Below, in pieces: positions 10,401 to 23,288 of a stretch of 64,000 nt of DNA. The notes under the pieces were generated by a model. The model saw only the letters and a program-made list of their open reading frames with translations. It did not search any database and had not been told where the DNA came from. Source of the DNA: Papilionanthe hookeriana x Papilionanthe teres. Lineage: Eukaryota; Streptophyta; Magnoliopsida; Asparagales; Orchidaceae. The stretch is taken from the NCBI GenBank assembly GCA_022702705.1, contig CM040431.1, positions 28,569,185 to 28,633,184 on the forward strand, in the 5' to 3' direction. The translations under genes and the position numbers were made by a program. How positions within the stretch are numbered: the first letter of the stretch is position 1; each line of letters opens with the position of its first letter.

Positions 10401-12300
10401 AGGTAAAAAATCTTCAAGTCATTTCCACTTCATGTGCGAGGCACTTCTTTTTGGAGGGCGTCAGTTAGGTTGCACTGTTTTGGAAATAAAGAGAGATTTA
10501 TATTCTTCAGCTCATATGTGATTGTTGGCGAGCTTGAGTACACGACCAGCATTCTGGAGGTTCTATAAGCCCAATGCATAAAGCAACAAGCTCTCCTTTA
10601 GACCTTGAGTGAGGTTGTGTTGGCATTCATTTTTGAAGCAACATATATGGGATATCCTTGCTGAGTAATACGAGACCGTATTGGGATCATATGTGGCCTA
10701 CCGTAACTCAAAGGAGCACACTGGACCTTCAAGTGAGCATTACGAGTACGATAAGTTGGGGTACGCACCACCATAACCATGCTCAATGGCGATTCTCTCC
10801 AAGTTGACATCACCTTTAGTGTTCTATGTACTAACGTTCATTTCTGTGACACGGGCTTATATCTTCCCAATATAGATATTCTCGTGACATGGACCGTCAA
10901 TAAAGTTACCCCGCATCATGTTTGTACCTTAAGCCAAAGGTTCGAGCATATGATTTTCATGTTGGTACAATTTTCACTTGGTGACACACATATGGAGCAT
11001 CTTCTTGGGCTATAGGGATGCATTTATAACCTTTACGATTGTTCGAGAATCATGTCTTGCAAGTATCTGATCCTCTGAAGTTCCCACGAGGCTCGAAACC
11101 CCTTTGATGAATTTTTCCATAAGCTCAATATGTGAGGACCGGCTTGACCACGGCTAAATTGGGCATAGCCACGCTCAGACAGTGGCGCGACCATGCCCGA
11201 AACAGCGGGACCATGCCTAAATTTTGAAGAGGTGTTTAGATCCCTTGACCGGTGTGACCACGCCCAAAGGTGGCATGACCACACAGCCTAGACAGAGAGC
11301 ACGACATAATTACACTGGGTTCCGGGCGTGGCTATGTCAACCCCTCATCCGCAACGCTTGCTACAATGGTGTGACCACGCCCGAATTCAGTGTGGGCACG
11401 TCGGTTCAATCATTTTTGTGATTTCTTCCCTCCAATCTACAGATTTCCAATGGCGAAGCCACGAGGACCATTGGTTAACACCATTTGTTTGATCCTTCAC
11501 CCCAAAAATGATATGGGGGTAACCTAAGACCATTCCAAATGAGGCAAGGGGTCATGAGACCAAAACTTATCTTCCTAAGGCTGAGGAGAAGAGGGGTTGA
11601 CCATTTTTCCATGTTAATTGAAACAAAAGAGAGTGTAGGAGAAAGAGAGATTTGGAGAGTGCTTGAGAGGAGCTTCCAAGGGAATTTTGAGGGAGATTCT
11701 TCATCTTCCTCAAGGAGAAGCCATTTTCCTTAATCTTATTAATCTTTTTCTTCATTTCCACTGTCTTCTTCCTCCTCTTCGAAGACTCCCCGTGATTTGA
11801 GCCCAAGAGAGCTTCTTCGTAGCTCGGGAGAAGGAGAACTTCGGCGGCCTCGTCTTTCCCCTCTACGAGGAGAGCTTCTTCACCACTTGGGAGAAGGGGA
11901 AATGAACAACTTCTTTCTATCATTGCCGGAGCACAAACAATATAAGAAAATGTTTCACTAACCACTGCATCGGTGAGATTCCTTGAACTCTTGCATTTTA
12001 TCATCCTTAGAGCCCCTAGGTCTGGATGTTAGACAATTTAAGTTAGTGTTCTTGTGTGTTTAGAGAGAACACCATAAGATTATGTGCTTTTTGTTTTCCA
12101 CCATGTCCAAAGAGTAAACCTATCCCTTTTAATTCTAGCCCAAAATCTAAAAGCTAAGGTTATACTAATTCCACTATTTTCTTCGATCGTTTCGTATAGA
12201 TGGACGTTTGAAACCCATCGACCAAGAAGATAAAGGCATTCCTTTGGTCATTGTCTTATCGGTTATGAAGAGTCTTCCATGTGGGGGATTCCTTACTTAG
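10401..12300. repeat. Probable degenerate LTR-type sequence with GACCACGCCC motif array
   Basis: No coding domain is visible. At 11,139-11,400 the motif GTGTGACCACGCCCGAA recurs in about seven degenerate forms (GACCACGGC, GACCATGCC, GACCACGCCC). Plant gypsy LTRs often carry such GC-rich short-motif clusters, as the Athila-like LTR here does. Between 11,600 and 11,900 a CTTCTTC-rich leader-like stretch follows, with a repeated unit around CTCGGGAGAAGG and CTTGGGAGAAGG. I infer an old LTR/leader, but I found neither borders nor a primer site. Confidence 0.4.
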
Positions 12301-12524
12301 TGTCGTGCAAATGGAGGGGGCGTTGCAATATGGTGTTGATACACCTCTCCATCACTTATGCAAGGTCTCCCGTGAGTTCACTAAAATGAGCATGATTTTT
12401 TTCCAGATCCAACTGGGTCTCATATTGCATGAGTTTGCATTTCCACTGTGTGCACCACATGAATTTCAAAATATGCATTAAAAACAACCCTTTTTGCATG
12501 TGTTGTCAATCAAAGGCCTCCACA

Positions 12525-13150
12525 AGCTCGATCGACACTCTCTTTTCGTTGACTCAGTCCATCGGCCACCACCATCCCGATCAACCACATTTCGTCGACT
12601 CTGTTAATCGGCTGCCACATACCTTATCGTCCTGATCATCCACATTCCATTAACTCGGTCGATCGGCCACCATTGGCTCGATCGTCCCGAAAAATTATTT
12701 TTGTCGACTCGATCGATCAGTCGCCACATGGCATGATCGTCCCCATCGACCACTTTTCGTCGACTCGGTCGATCGAACGCCACCGGCCTGATCATCCCAG
12801 TTAACTACTTTCCTTGATTGATTTGTTGCCACCAGCACGATCATCCCGATCAACCACTTCCATCTAATCGATCGATCGACCTTCACTAGCTCGATTGTCC
12901 TGATCGATCACCTTCAGTATGCTTGATCGATTAGCTGCCACCGACTCTATCGTATAAATTGACCATCCTTTGTCAATCGACCACCCACATTGGCTTGATC
13001 GACAATCTTCAGTCTACTCGATTGATCAACCATTGCAGGCTCGATCGTATCAATCAACCATTCTTCGTCAACCAACTACCCACGTTGGCCTGATCGACCA
13101 TCTTGGTCGACACGACTGATCGACTATCACCGAGCTTATCAATCAACCGA
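12525..13150. repeat. Degenerate tandem array rich in CGATCG and GTCGAC
   Basis: About ten to twelve diverged units of roughly 46-56 bp. A typical unit runs TTCGTCGACTCGGTCGATCG, then GCCACC, a GATCGTCCCGATC-type core and AACCACTT. Successive TTCGTCGACT-type starts fall near 12,545, 12,591, 12,645, 12,700, 12,756, 12,810 and 12,858. Units decay to the right, where TTGATCGACC-type remnants continue to about 13,150. Short ORFs here merely reflect the repeat. Confidence 0.8.
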
Positions 13151-15650
13151 TCACTTGCATTTAGTATGCTGCATTTGTTACATGTTTTTCACATTGCATG
13201 CATTAGCACATTCACATTTTCATTCTATTATGTGCTTGGAGCATACACCATCATATGTCAGTGATGAGTATTTATGCATCTCACTGGCACATTACTCTAC
13301 TTATTTTCTTCATGACATCCTTATGTCACTTTGCATAACGTCACAGTTACACTTGCACTTTCCACTTTTGTGTGTCTGTTTACTTAGCATATTCTGTGTC
13401 CATGATATGCATTCTTAAAGCCTTTGCACTAAGACTTGTGCTTTCACACACCCACTTAACACATTCACACATCATGTGAGTGGATGGCTTGCCACCGCGT
13501 CCATCCGGTATGTAGTTCTCTTTCGCTGCACTACTTCGAACTATCATAGACATCCTTTTCGAATCACTGCTCTTGCACACTCACTCCAGATAATTGTGTG
13601 TCTTCTTCGGGGACGGCTTGCACATCAAGCCTACCTGATGTGTGTTTTTCTCTAGTGAGAAATACACCACTTCACTATTTTTTTTATCTTGCATTTACAT
13701 CACCTTTTTCCTATGACACAAATTATATGTACCACAGGTATGCTATACCACACCATTTGGCATGGATCATGCTCAAATGGCCTCTTATTCCTCCAAGTAT
13801 GCGATGTGTCCAATTAGGCATTGTCAGCTGTTAAATGTTTAGGTTTAATTTATAAAAATATATATATATATATATATGAAAAATATCATTTTAAAATTTG
13901 AAAATATGAAATTAAACTGATCTTATATATGCTATAGTTTAAATAAAAGAGCACTACATTACAAGTCATGCATCTATCTTGAAAAGTAAACTCATCACTT
14001 GATAATGCAGCTCTATTAAATAAACGAAAGGGTCTATGAAATATGTTTGGTCCATGAACCATTTATGTTAACCAACAAATTCTCCTATCTAATATAAAGC
14101 AATTTGATAAGATTATATTAATCTGTGGTCTTCAAGTTTCCTATAAGAGCAATCCCCTATAGTTAATTACATCTTAGTAACCGAAATCGCCTAAGAGAAC
14201 TCTTGATTTAGACTAGAAAATATTATTTTCATAACTTCCAAAAGTTAGGATCTTAAAGAAATGTGGTAATAGGAAATACAATAAATGAGTGGCTTAAGTT
14301 TGGAACAATTGTTGTAGGAATCCAAAAGAAGAGAAGGCTAGGGTAAATCACAACTCCAAGAAGAATCTTAGTGATTTCCTAAACTATCCTATTGTTTCGC
14401 TTCAATTTGAGATAATTATTTAATGTTTCATCTTGTCAATTTTATTGTTTAGGGCTTACATTCACTTGATACCGATCATGTCAATAGCTCAGAAGATAGG
14501 ATGATTTATGTCATATCAGATGACAACCTCATAATCCTAAGATGAGTTAAGGCTTATACTGCACAACATAGTTATTCAAAGGCCTAACGAGATAAAGTGA
14601 GAATTTATGCTGCACTAGGAAAATTACCTAGAAGTCCTATGACTTGTTTGTTTATTTCTAAGGAATTTTACTGTTGAAGATGGTCATGGTTCCCACTGTG
14701 CATGCTCCAAGCTCCTCGTCACCATAGGTTTAGTTGTAGAAGTGTCAAATGTAGGGGATGAGAGAAGTATTGTGTTTTAGAAATATTTTGAGGTGTCTTA
14801 ATGTTTTTATTAGGGGAATATTTAAGTTGATCATGGAGACACCAGTTAGCATCCCACGGTTCCATCGTTCCGGTACCACCATTTTATTCGGATTCACTTA
14901 GTCCAGATGAATTTACCAAATTCAACTAAATGAATTTAGTACTTTCATTCAAACCATGAGAAGTCTCTTTAGCAGTCGTAGGTTGCCTCCTCCGAGGGAT
15001 TTCTGATCATCCAAAGAGAAGTTTTAATTTAGTTTCAATTGTGATTTTTATTCTATTTGTCATTAAATTTTGAATTGTCTTATATTTTGACTGTTGTGGT
15101 GGTGAATTTTATCTTTGTTTTGTTTTAATTTTAATTTTAGTTTTAGTTTTGTGGCTATCCTAAAATTTTTAGTTTTGACATGCAAGGTGACCTTGTTGTT
15201 TATCATGTAATTTCACAAGTAGAAAAGGTACGAGAAAGTAAATGAAAGTAAATTACAGTGCAATAAAATAAAAACGTACCTAACATTTTTTCTTGTTCAT
15301 TCACCTGAAAGTTTAGCCTTGCAATGCATATATATAAGTTTGTGAAAAAACCAGAAAACAGGTTTGAAGCGTACCCATCAAATCCTATGTCATAACTTGG
15401 TGGTTCTTATTTGTTTAAGTGTATAGATGATTCCTTAAGCGAGGCGTAATAAGTTTAATCGCTCTCCAAGGTATCCAAAAGATTATGAGGAGGGTTCAGG
15501 GTCGGGCCCCGAACATCGCACAATCCTCTGAAACGTCTTGAGTTCATTCAAACTTATTATGGTTCTTGATGATTCATCTCTATCATATCTTTATGCTCAA
15601 TGAACTAATGTTGTGATCATCCCAAAAGGTGAGGTAATTATCACTTGGTA
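13151..15650. other. No gene seen; pyrimidine-rich then AT-rich unassigned sequence
   Basis: 13,151-13,830 is rich in CATTTGCATG-type and CACTT-type motifs on the plus strand, and a short (TA)n tract sits at 13,858-13,877. From 13,880 to 15,650 I see only unassigned sequence. The short ORFs have no recognisable domain. Confidence 0.5.
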
Positions 15651-17600
15651 TTCTATTTATTAATTATGTAAGTAAAGGCCCTTAGGGCAAATTGATTTAA
15701 TTAAGAAGCTTAGTCAATTTGATTTTTTAAGTTGGGCTTGTAGTGTTTTAAATATGTTTACAATTAATTTTATCACCTTTTCTAATCCATATTAGTCGAG
15801 TTTGATTAAGCCTAGTTCACTATTAAGCCCTTAAGACTTAATGGATATATTTGCAATTTAGGAAAAAGTTAACTTATGTGACCATGATTGTTAATCCTTA
15901 CTAAAGTATTGAATTATTATTTAATCACCAAGTAGGGGTACTAAATCATTATACATTATCTTCCAAGGATGAAACCCCTAATTTAGGATCATTTGATTTT
16001 TATTATCTTCCAAATTAAAATAATTAAAGAAATTACAAATTTATCTCTTATGTGACAAATGTGAGGTTAGTTTCTACCATTTAAAACCTTTGTATTTCAA
16101 TCATCAAAATATTCTAATTATGATTATTCATTACCCATTTCCCTTCGATTAGGCCTAAACATTAATTAAGGCTTAAACTCTTTAATTATAATTTTGACCC
16201 TTAAGGCCTATCACTTCATAATTTATTAAATATAACCCAAATGACTTTGAAATTTTTATGTTACCCTACTCATGAGTCATTTAGAACATTAGAGGAGAAA
16301 ATACAATTTTTTCCAATTTTAATTTAATTTATATAATTATGTACATGCAAAATGGGGATTTTCAAAGATAATTCAATAACTTAATAAAAACACAATATTT
16401 ATTCTTAAGAAAATTACTAGAGGTTTATCTATACTAGCGGACTACTTTGACCAATTTTCATAATTTTTTGATGTAATTTAGTTATTATAATTATTTTAAT
16501 TTCTGAAGTATTAATTAAATATAAAATATTACTTACGTTGAAAATTAAGTTTTATATTTTTTATAAATCTCTATGAGGTCAATGAGCTTAGAGAAATAAT
16601 TTTTTATATTTTTTTGATCTATATTTTAATTATTAGAATTATTTTAGTGAGAAATTAAAAAAAATTCATTTTTAAGCTTAAAAATTGTTATTAACCCTTT
16701 TAAAATTAATATCTTCACTTAGAAAATTAGGAAAATTATTTTAATGGTTCCCAAATGATTAGGAGACCAAATGTAACATTTTTGTGGATTTTAATTTTAG
16801 TATTTTTTATTTTTAATTAATTTTAATAATTTTAAATTATGTTTATAATTTAAAACTAAGCCTAGAAATGAAGTGTTTATTCTAATTACCATTTTATTTT
16901 TATTAAATTCCCCTAGTCATAAAGAACTCCCAAAACCAATTTTATAATTTTCAAACTTATATTTTAATTATTATAATTATTTTTAATGCCACAAATGTTA
17001 TATAACTTAGAAAATCAAATTAGGTGATCAAATTAACTCCAAATAAATTGAAAATTCTTATAGGAGCTCTTCTAACCCAAATCTACAGTAGAGATCAAAA
17101 TTAAGTGATTTACTTTTATATTTAACCCATTATATTTGTATTTTATTTAAAGGTTTAATTATCATTAGTGAGATTTTGAATGGATTAAACCAAGTTTATA
17201 CTTTTCCTTTGGTCCTCTGGTCTCAGTAAACCTACCAAAATTTACTTTGCATTTTCCTAATTAATATTTTAATTATTATACTTTTTATATCAAAACAGGG
17301 ACATTTGACTTGAAAATTAGGGTTCTCCACATAGAGATCCTTCCTGACCTTGGAAAAATCAAGGAAGATCCCTCATGACAGAGAGAAGAAGACCCCCAAA
17401 GCTCAAGCCATGGTGAAATGTCTATGTCAAAATATATTTAAAACATGCAATACTGTATTTAATTAATTACAAATAAAATATAAATCAAATAAACACCAAA
17501 CCATTTTCATATTGTTCTCCTCTGTTCACTGAGCAAAAGAATATTTTTCTTTTATTTTTCTAATTTTTCTACATCAAGTTATGAATTTTCAAAGATTTGG
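15650..17600. repeat. AT-rich low-complexity block
   Basis: Strongly AT-rich (TTAATTATTATAATTATT-type runs), with dispersed AAGGCTTAATT/TTAAGCCTAA motifs at 15,780-16,230. No ORF of note. Composition and motif order resemble the 56.5-57.9 kb block read on the opposite strand. Confidence 0.6.
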
Positions 17601-17662
17601 GAATTAAAATAAATCAAAAACCTAGAATTTCCTACTTAACACAGTCAACACCGGGTCATCCT

Positions 17663-17704
17663 ACGGCGCTACGAAAGCACACACGGCGCTCCGAAAGCAC
17701 ACAC
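17663..17704. repeat. 20-bp tandem duplication in a GC-rich island
   Basis: ACGGCGCTACGAAAGCACAC is followed at once by the same 20 bases with one change (CTCCGAAAG). It lies in a small GC-rich island (17,640-17,850) within AT-rich DNA. Confidence 0.85.
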
Positions 17705-18659
17705 GACACACTCCCATTCGGCGCCACTAGCTGAGTCACCACACGCTTTTTGAACCACGCTTCTGCTCGGCGCCATCAAAGCTGTCCAACCGATACACGC
17801 TTCATCCAACGACACTTGGTCATCGTCCCCAACTGATTTGTCCTGTAAGCCGTCCATACTAAAATCCTAAGATCTCAGTCTAGACTCAACTAAATCACTT
17901 CAGGTTTGATTACATAGACTCATCTAGTCCAAACAAGCATATCCATACGATTTATATGGTGTGAAATACAGTATACATGCATGGAGAATGAAAATAGGCT
18001 TGGGTTAAGGTGCGAGCTCTATACCTTTGTATGAGAGGGGAGGCATTAATCAGAATAGTTCTACACCTTGGTAGTGACCTTGCAAAGCTCCTCCAAGCAG
18101 CAATTCAAGCTCCTTTTGGGTCTAGGTATGAACTTGATCAGACCCGATTTAGGGGTTTAATCAAACTCTATACTACAGGCTCTCTGTGATGGGGCTTTTG
18201 TGTGAAATCTTTTTCTCTTAGTCTGGTGATGGTGTGCGCGCAAGCAATTAGATTTTGGTGCAATGTGGAGCTGTGGTGAATTGTGTCCTATTTCAGCTAA
18301 AACTTGAGCTCAAAAATTGAACTCAGGTAGTGGGGTTAGCGCTGGAGGTTGGTTGGCTTGAGCTTAGGAGGGCTGGAGGGAGCTCTGGAAGCAAATTGGC
18401 AGAGTCTCCCCAAGGTAAATGTGCATCTCCTTCCTTGGCCATGAAGAAGGTGGGCTTAAATTGCCATGGCTGGGGTGAAGCTCAGGAAGTCAGCTTGGGT
18501 GCATTAAGCTGCTTATGTGGAGTGCTGAGTAGCTCCAGTGGCCAATTGTGGCTTGCCACATTGTATGGGTCAATTTGGGTTTTAATTTTGGTGGGTGGCT
18601 CTCGGTTTCTAGCTCCTCCGGTGACTAGGCCAACCGGCAAGGGCAGGTGAGGTGGCCAG

Positions 18660-19950
18660 GGGGTCAGGTGAGTCAGAGGTCAGTCTTAATGGTGATTAAA
18701 TGTTGTGGGGAATGTTTAGGCTGGAGCAAAATAGGATTTGGCCAAATAAAGAAGGAGATCCCCTAAATTGGGGGACCCTTGGTCCATAGCTCATGTAGGT
18801 TGGGCTAAGTGGATCTAGGGTGGTTCCTAGGGTTCACTTAATGGCTGTGGTGGGCTTGGCTTGGTCACATTGGGCTAGGTTTGGTCACATTGGGTCATAG
18901 GTTCAATTTTAGGGAATTTGGGTTCAAGTTGGGCTTGGTTGGGTTTAGGTCCAATTTGGGGTCAAGTGATTGATCAATTTTGTGTAAATGATTGTCATGA
19001 AGCATTTGTAGAAGGATTGGAGTGGTTTGAAATGATTTGGGAGTTGGATTTGGTGGAATTTGGACATTATGTCAATTTGGGTTAACATGGGTTAAGCTTG
19101 GGTTTCAGTTAGGCTAAATCTTGACTAGGGTTCAATTTGTGGTTCAAATTTTTGTAGGTGATTGTTATGAAGGTTTTTGGATAGAAATTGGGTCGAGATT
19201 TTGGGGTTAGGGTATTCAATTAGTTGGAATTTGATAATGTGATCAATTTGGGGCAAATTTGGGGATTTTGACTTGGGTTGGATTTGAGTGAGGTTTGGGC
19301 TCAAATGTGGTTCAATTGATGGATCAATTTGGTGTCTGGGAATGTTATAAAGAGTTTGTAATTCAAATTTGGGGAAACCAACTTGGCTACGAGGTTCAAT
19401 TTGGGGGATTTAGGTCATATCATCAAAATTAAGGCTTTTTTGAGTTGAGATTGAGTTTGAAATTAGGTCAAATTGGACTTGAATTTGGTTTAGAATGATA
19501 TTACAGATGATGAATTTTAGTTTAGAATGGAGATTGAGATTAATTGAGTGGACATTAAGGGTAATTTGAGTACTTTGGGCCTTAAGGAGTAATTTGGGGC
19601 TTTTAGTCAAAATGGGTCAATTTGGTCAAATTGGTTCTAGTGAGTGGCTCAAATTAATTTTGGGGACATTTGTGATGTTTTTAGAGTTTTTGGGAATTTT
19701 TGGAATTTTTGGACTTAGAGGGGTATTTTGGGGGTATTTTGGGAATTTTGAGAAATTTAACGTGTTCTGGTCAATTTTGATGGTAGAGAACATTTTTGGA
19801 TAGTTTTGGGAGAGAATTTGGGAATTTGGGTAATTTTGGTAAAAATTAGGGTTTAATGACAATTTTGGTAATTTAGTGGAGTTTAGGGGTAAGGGGGTCA
19901 AATGTTGGAATTTTTGGTAAAACTGGGGTTAATTGAGAGTTTCAACCTAT
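18660..19950. repeat. G/T-rich low-complexity block with TTTGGGTTCAA and GGTCAA motifs
   Basis: The plus strand is built of TTGGGTT, GGTCAATTTGG and GGTTCAATTTG motifs. A higher-order repeat of about 170-180 bp shows in three copies, marked by ATTGTCATGA (18,991), ATTGTTATGA (19,161) and AATGTTATAA (19,341). The complementary strand resembles the TTGACC-type arrays at 54.2-54.9 kb. Asn/Pro/Leu-rich ORFs on either strand are composition artefacts. Confidence 0.7.
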
Positions 19951-21480
19951 TTGAGCCATGGACCAAAAGAAATCCCAGTTTGGAACCTCCATGTGTTGGT
20001 TCTAGCTAAACCCTAGCCTAGGGCCAAGAGCTTAGGAAACCACCCACATGAGTTTCCAAAAGAGTAAGAGATCAAGTATGAGGAAGTTTAGTATATTTGG
20101 TTTAGGATTGTGAGGTAGTGAGTGAGAGTGTAATGTGCAAGTGTGTGTGTGCTAGCTCCAGACCAACCAGGGTCAGTCGTAAGGCTTGACCATCCTATAG
20201 AGAACCCCTCTTGAGCTTCCTTATGCTTGGTCTCATCCTCCTAAGGATTTAGATGTTAGACTTTAAGCATATGAAACTCCAAGTGAAGCAAGGAAGTGTT
20301 TTGAATTTCTATGGAGTAAGGGTTCCATTGCTAGTTTTTTAGGATAGTCACCTAACAAGTTCTATGGCTAGACCCTAGGCTAATCTAAGGAAAGACTAGA
20401 TCTCAATAAAAGTGAGGTCAGCAAGCATGTGCCTACCACCTAATACAGATCATGCCCCAAAGGCCTCTGAATCTATTCGATGTGTAGGTTATGTCGCCCA
20501 TGATATCACCATGGTATGCCACATGTGTGTCATATGTCTTAAATTTTGTAGTTACATTTCTGCACTAGCGGCACATTCATCATGGAAATATGCCACCATA
20601 TACCCGTGAAGAATGTTTGCTACCTTGCGATCACCCCCTTTTCGATGGAGTGATCATGATGCACTAGACCAGTTTGCATTTGCATGTGCATTTCTGGTTG
20701 TCTCAACGATGAATCTATCTCGTTAGCTTAGTGACCAATTACTCATCATGACATGGTAGCGAGTGTTGCTCACGTAAATGCCTCTGTTGGGAAATACTTG
20801 CTATAGCACTACGACTAGCAAGCGTATGTTGTGCTATGGTTCTAAGGGGTCTAATTGATGCCACTCAGGTTCTCATTTTCTTGAGACCTATTTTAAAGTA
20901 TAAAATTTATATTTTCTTATTACCTATATGGATCATATTTTCAAAGCCTATTTTGAAACTACTTGCACCCTTAGCTTAGCCCACACATAAGGTCAACCCT
21001 TTTAAGATTTTTTTACAAAATCTACATTCAGTGGCACCTCGTAGAATCCTTGAATCCTTAGGATGGGGTTAGGGACAGCTGCCCTATCAAAACATACGCC
21101 AACCTTTTTGTTTACACTTACACTGCACACACTTAGATGTGACTAGGACACTATACGCTAGATGTTGTGCTAGGTTAGGACTAGGGTACAAGGTAATATT
21201 TTCCATGTTCTTTCTATAGTTTTCTACTGGTTTGGTTGCCCTAGCTAGGCATCACCTTCTTGTGCTTTGTGTGTTTACTGTGTGTGAGACATGCACGCTA
21301 GTATGTTATGGGCGGTCTTCTTACAGTGAGTCATGTCGAATTGGATAGAGCTTTAATGATTTATCTAATCAGAGTTTCTGCAGGTGTTGCTTAGCTCTCC
21401 TCCCAACGGGCACGACTCACTACATTGCAAGTCTATAACATGTGCTAATCCCTCAGTTTGTAGGTCGACTTTGATACGTC
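19951..21480. other. No gene seen; unassigned sequence
   Basis: Unique-looking non-coding DNA with only short ORFs. It contains fragments similar in style to 13.15-13.8 kb (CACATTCA, GCATTTGCATG), but I cannot assign them to a family. Confidence 0.4.
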
Positions 21481-21534
21481 GTCAATAAATCTGCTTTTTG
21501 AAGTTTTTCAGGTATATTTGGAAGGTCAAATAGA

Positions 21535-22307
21535 TGTTGCATTTGATCGATTATCATTGAATCAAGCATCTCAATAAGACAAATCCAATGAGCCCAAAAT
21601 CGCTCAATTCCGACATCATTAAGATACTGAAATGTCCATCATGTACCATCTGATCGAGGGAATCTCTCTCCATGTCATCCTATCAGAGTGGTTCAGATTT
21701 CTTCATTTATTGCAACCGTGACTCTATAAATAAAACCCTACCCCTCTCCGGAGCGGGGGGGGGGGGGCTCGGATGGTGGGTGGAGGATCTTGATGTTTGA
21801 AGAAAATTGAAGCTTTGAGATTAATCTGAATGTCACATTTGTACTGAATATCCGACGAACGTTTTCTGGTTCTGCAACTGCCAACCATTGCCGACCACAA
21901 CTCATCGGCCTCCACCCACTGCTCGCGATCAAGCACAATACAAAACAACCTATGTAGCGACGCATAATCATGGACTTCACCCCAACCCTGAAGACGATGC
22001 ATTTAAGTTGCGATCAACCCTACTGTGGGGCAACATATAAGTCTGCGCACCAACTTTGTAGCTCGAGAGATTGTGTAACCCTTTTCTGCCTATGGGACAA
22101 GGGATTACATTTGTAATCACTAACTTATAGTGGATCTCTTCAATGGTTCAAGCCTCGTGGTTTTTTCCCCTTTTCAAGTTTTCTTCATAAAAATCTTCTG
22201 GTGATTCTACTTGTCATTTTCTATTACCTGAATGTGTATTGGGTTCTCGTGCAATGCTAAAATGTTAATTAATCACTTTACCACCACAAACTCACTTGTG
22301 CACATCA
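21535..22307 (+). repeat. Possible solo LTR or LTR fragment (copia-like), borders uncertain
   Basis: On the plus strand there is a TATA box (CTATAAATA, 21,723-21,731), then a leader, and later a U5-like segment containing AGCCTCGTGGTTTTTTCCCC and TTTTCTTCATAAAAATCTTC, which resembles the U5 of many plant copia LTRs. Candidate ends are TGTTGC at 21,535 and CACATCA at 22,307. The flanks ATAGA and ATATA agree at only four of five positions, so the borders are weak. A run of 13 G lies at 21,755-21,767. Confidence 0.4.
21755..21767 (+). repeat. Run of 13 G residues
   Basis: Thirteen consecutive G bases about 25 bp downstream of the TATA box, in a locally GC-rich stretch. Such runs are prone to length variation and sequencing error. 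Confidence 0.9.
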
Positions 22308-23095
22308 ATATATTTAGAATATTAATTAGATTGCATGCATCAATTGATAACTTTATAGCAAAGTTTTAATGGCTCAATTTTTTATTAGTCAATTATATTG
22401 TACGATTTTAATTTTCCAATACCATTAATTTTTGAGTACACATTACATTTGTAGTAGTAGGACACCAAAGTCAAACCAGACATTTTAGATTCTATTATAC
22501 AATATAAACCATACTAAATGATTAAAAAAAGTATCGATTATGTAGTATTTGTTCAATATACCATTAAAGATTATTTAGAGTTTAAAATTCATGGAAATTT
22601 CATTTGGTTTCACTTTTAATTTAGTAGGTGGCCATAAGAGGGAGTTTTGCTTTAAAGCTTATCACATGCTCCGCCAGAGCTTTCTATGCATGCACCATAA
22701 GATACTTATATGGAGACTTTGGAGAGAATATCATATGCTGTGCCACAAATTATTCATATCAAAATTATGAAAGATATGGAGACTTTTAATAATGTGTGCA
22801 TGCTAGTTTTTTTGTTGTTATAGTCTAGGAGGTGGGGTAAGCATGGATATAACAAGTCTTGTGGTTAGTCAAACCATGTCAATATTTGATGTAGTTAGAG
22901 TAGTCTCAGTCAAAAACTTCTAAATTGATTCATGAGATTGAGAAGTAGTAGGAGGAATTAGCCAAAGAAGCTAATATGAATACTAGATTGTTATTTTAAA
23001 TGATTGTTCAAGTTACTCCGCAATAGAGAAGTCAGAAGGCTAAATAATTGATGAGTTTGAATTTTCTTGATCAGGCCAATTCAAGGAAGTGAGTA
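22308..23095. other. No gene seen; AT-rich sequence left of the young copia insertion
   Basis: No ORF with a recognisable domain. The copia element at 23,102 interrupts this sequence, which resumes at 28,430. Confidence 0.5.
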
Positions 23096-23101
23096 GAGTT
23101 G
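23096..23101. repeat. Target site duplication, left copy (GAGTTG)
   Basis: GAGTTG precedes the 5' LTR and recurs exactly at 28,424-28,429 after the 3' LTR. Copia elements usually make 5 bp; the sixth matching base may be chance. Confidence 0.9.
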
Positions 23102-23280
23102 TGTTGAAGATGGAGCCTGTTCCCGCCTCCCGCCTCTCCGCGTCGCGCTTCACGCGAAACCGCGGGAAGCTTCCCGCGTGAAGCTTCCCGCCTCCCTGCT
23201 TCCCGCTTCTTCTCACGGTCCTGCTTCCTTTCCCGGCGCGAAAACGCGTTCCCGCGTGAAGCCTCTGCTGATTTCGTTTC

Positions 23281-23288
23281 TTATAAAA
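23281..23288 (+). promoter_or_regulatory. TATA box of the young copia LTR
   Basis: TTATAAAAGG follows the GC-rich U3. The identical box is at 27,986-27,993 in the 3' LTR. Confidence 0.7.

Noticed and set aside
11567..12004. 145-aa minus-strand ORF with EEALL repeats
   Set aside because: Repeat of a CTTCTTC/GGGAGAAGG leader-like sequence; no known domain, no supporting gene structure.
12604..12886. Minus-strand ORFs with repeated DRSSRQK/IDRVD motifs
   Set aside because: Translation of the CGATCG-rich tandem array; frames differ between units.
19410..19901. Asn/Leu/Pro-rich ORFs in the G/T-rich block
   Set aside because: Low-complexity translation of GGTCAATTTGG-type repeats with no start context, splice signals or similarity to a known family.
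21724..22002. Minus-strand ORF with PPPPLRRG-type C-terminus
   Set aside because: The proline run is the 13-G tract; the rest has no recognisable domain and lies in an LTR-like region.
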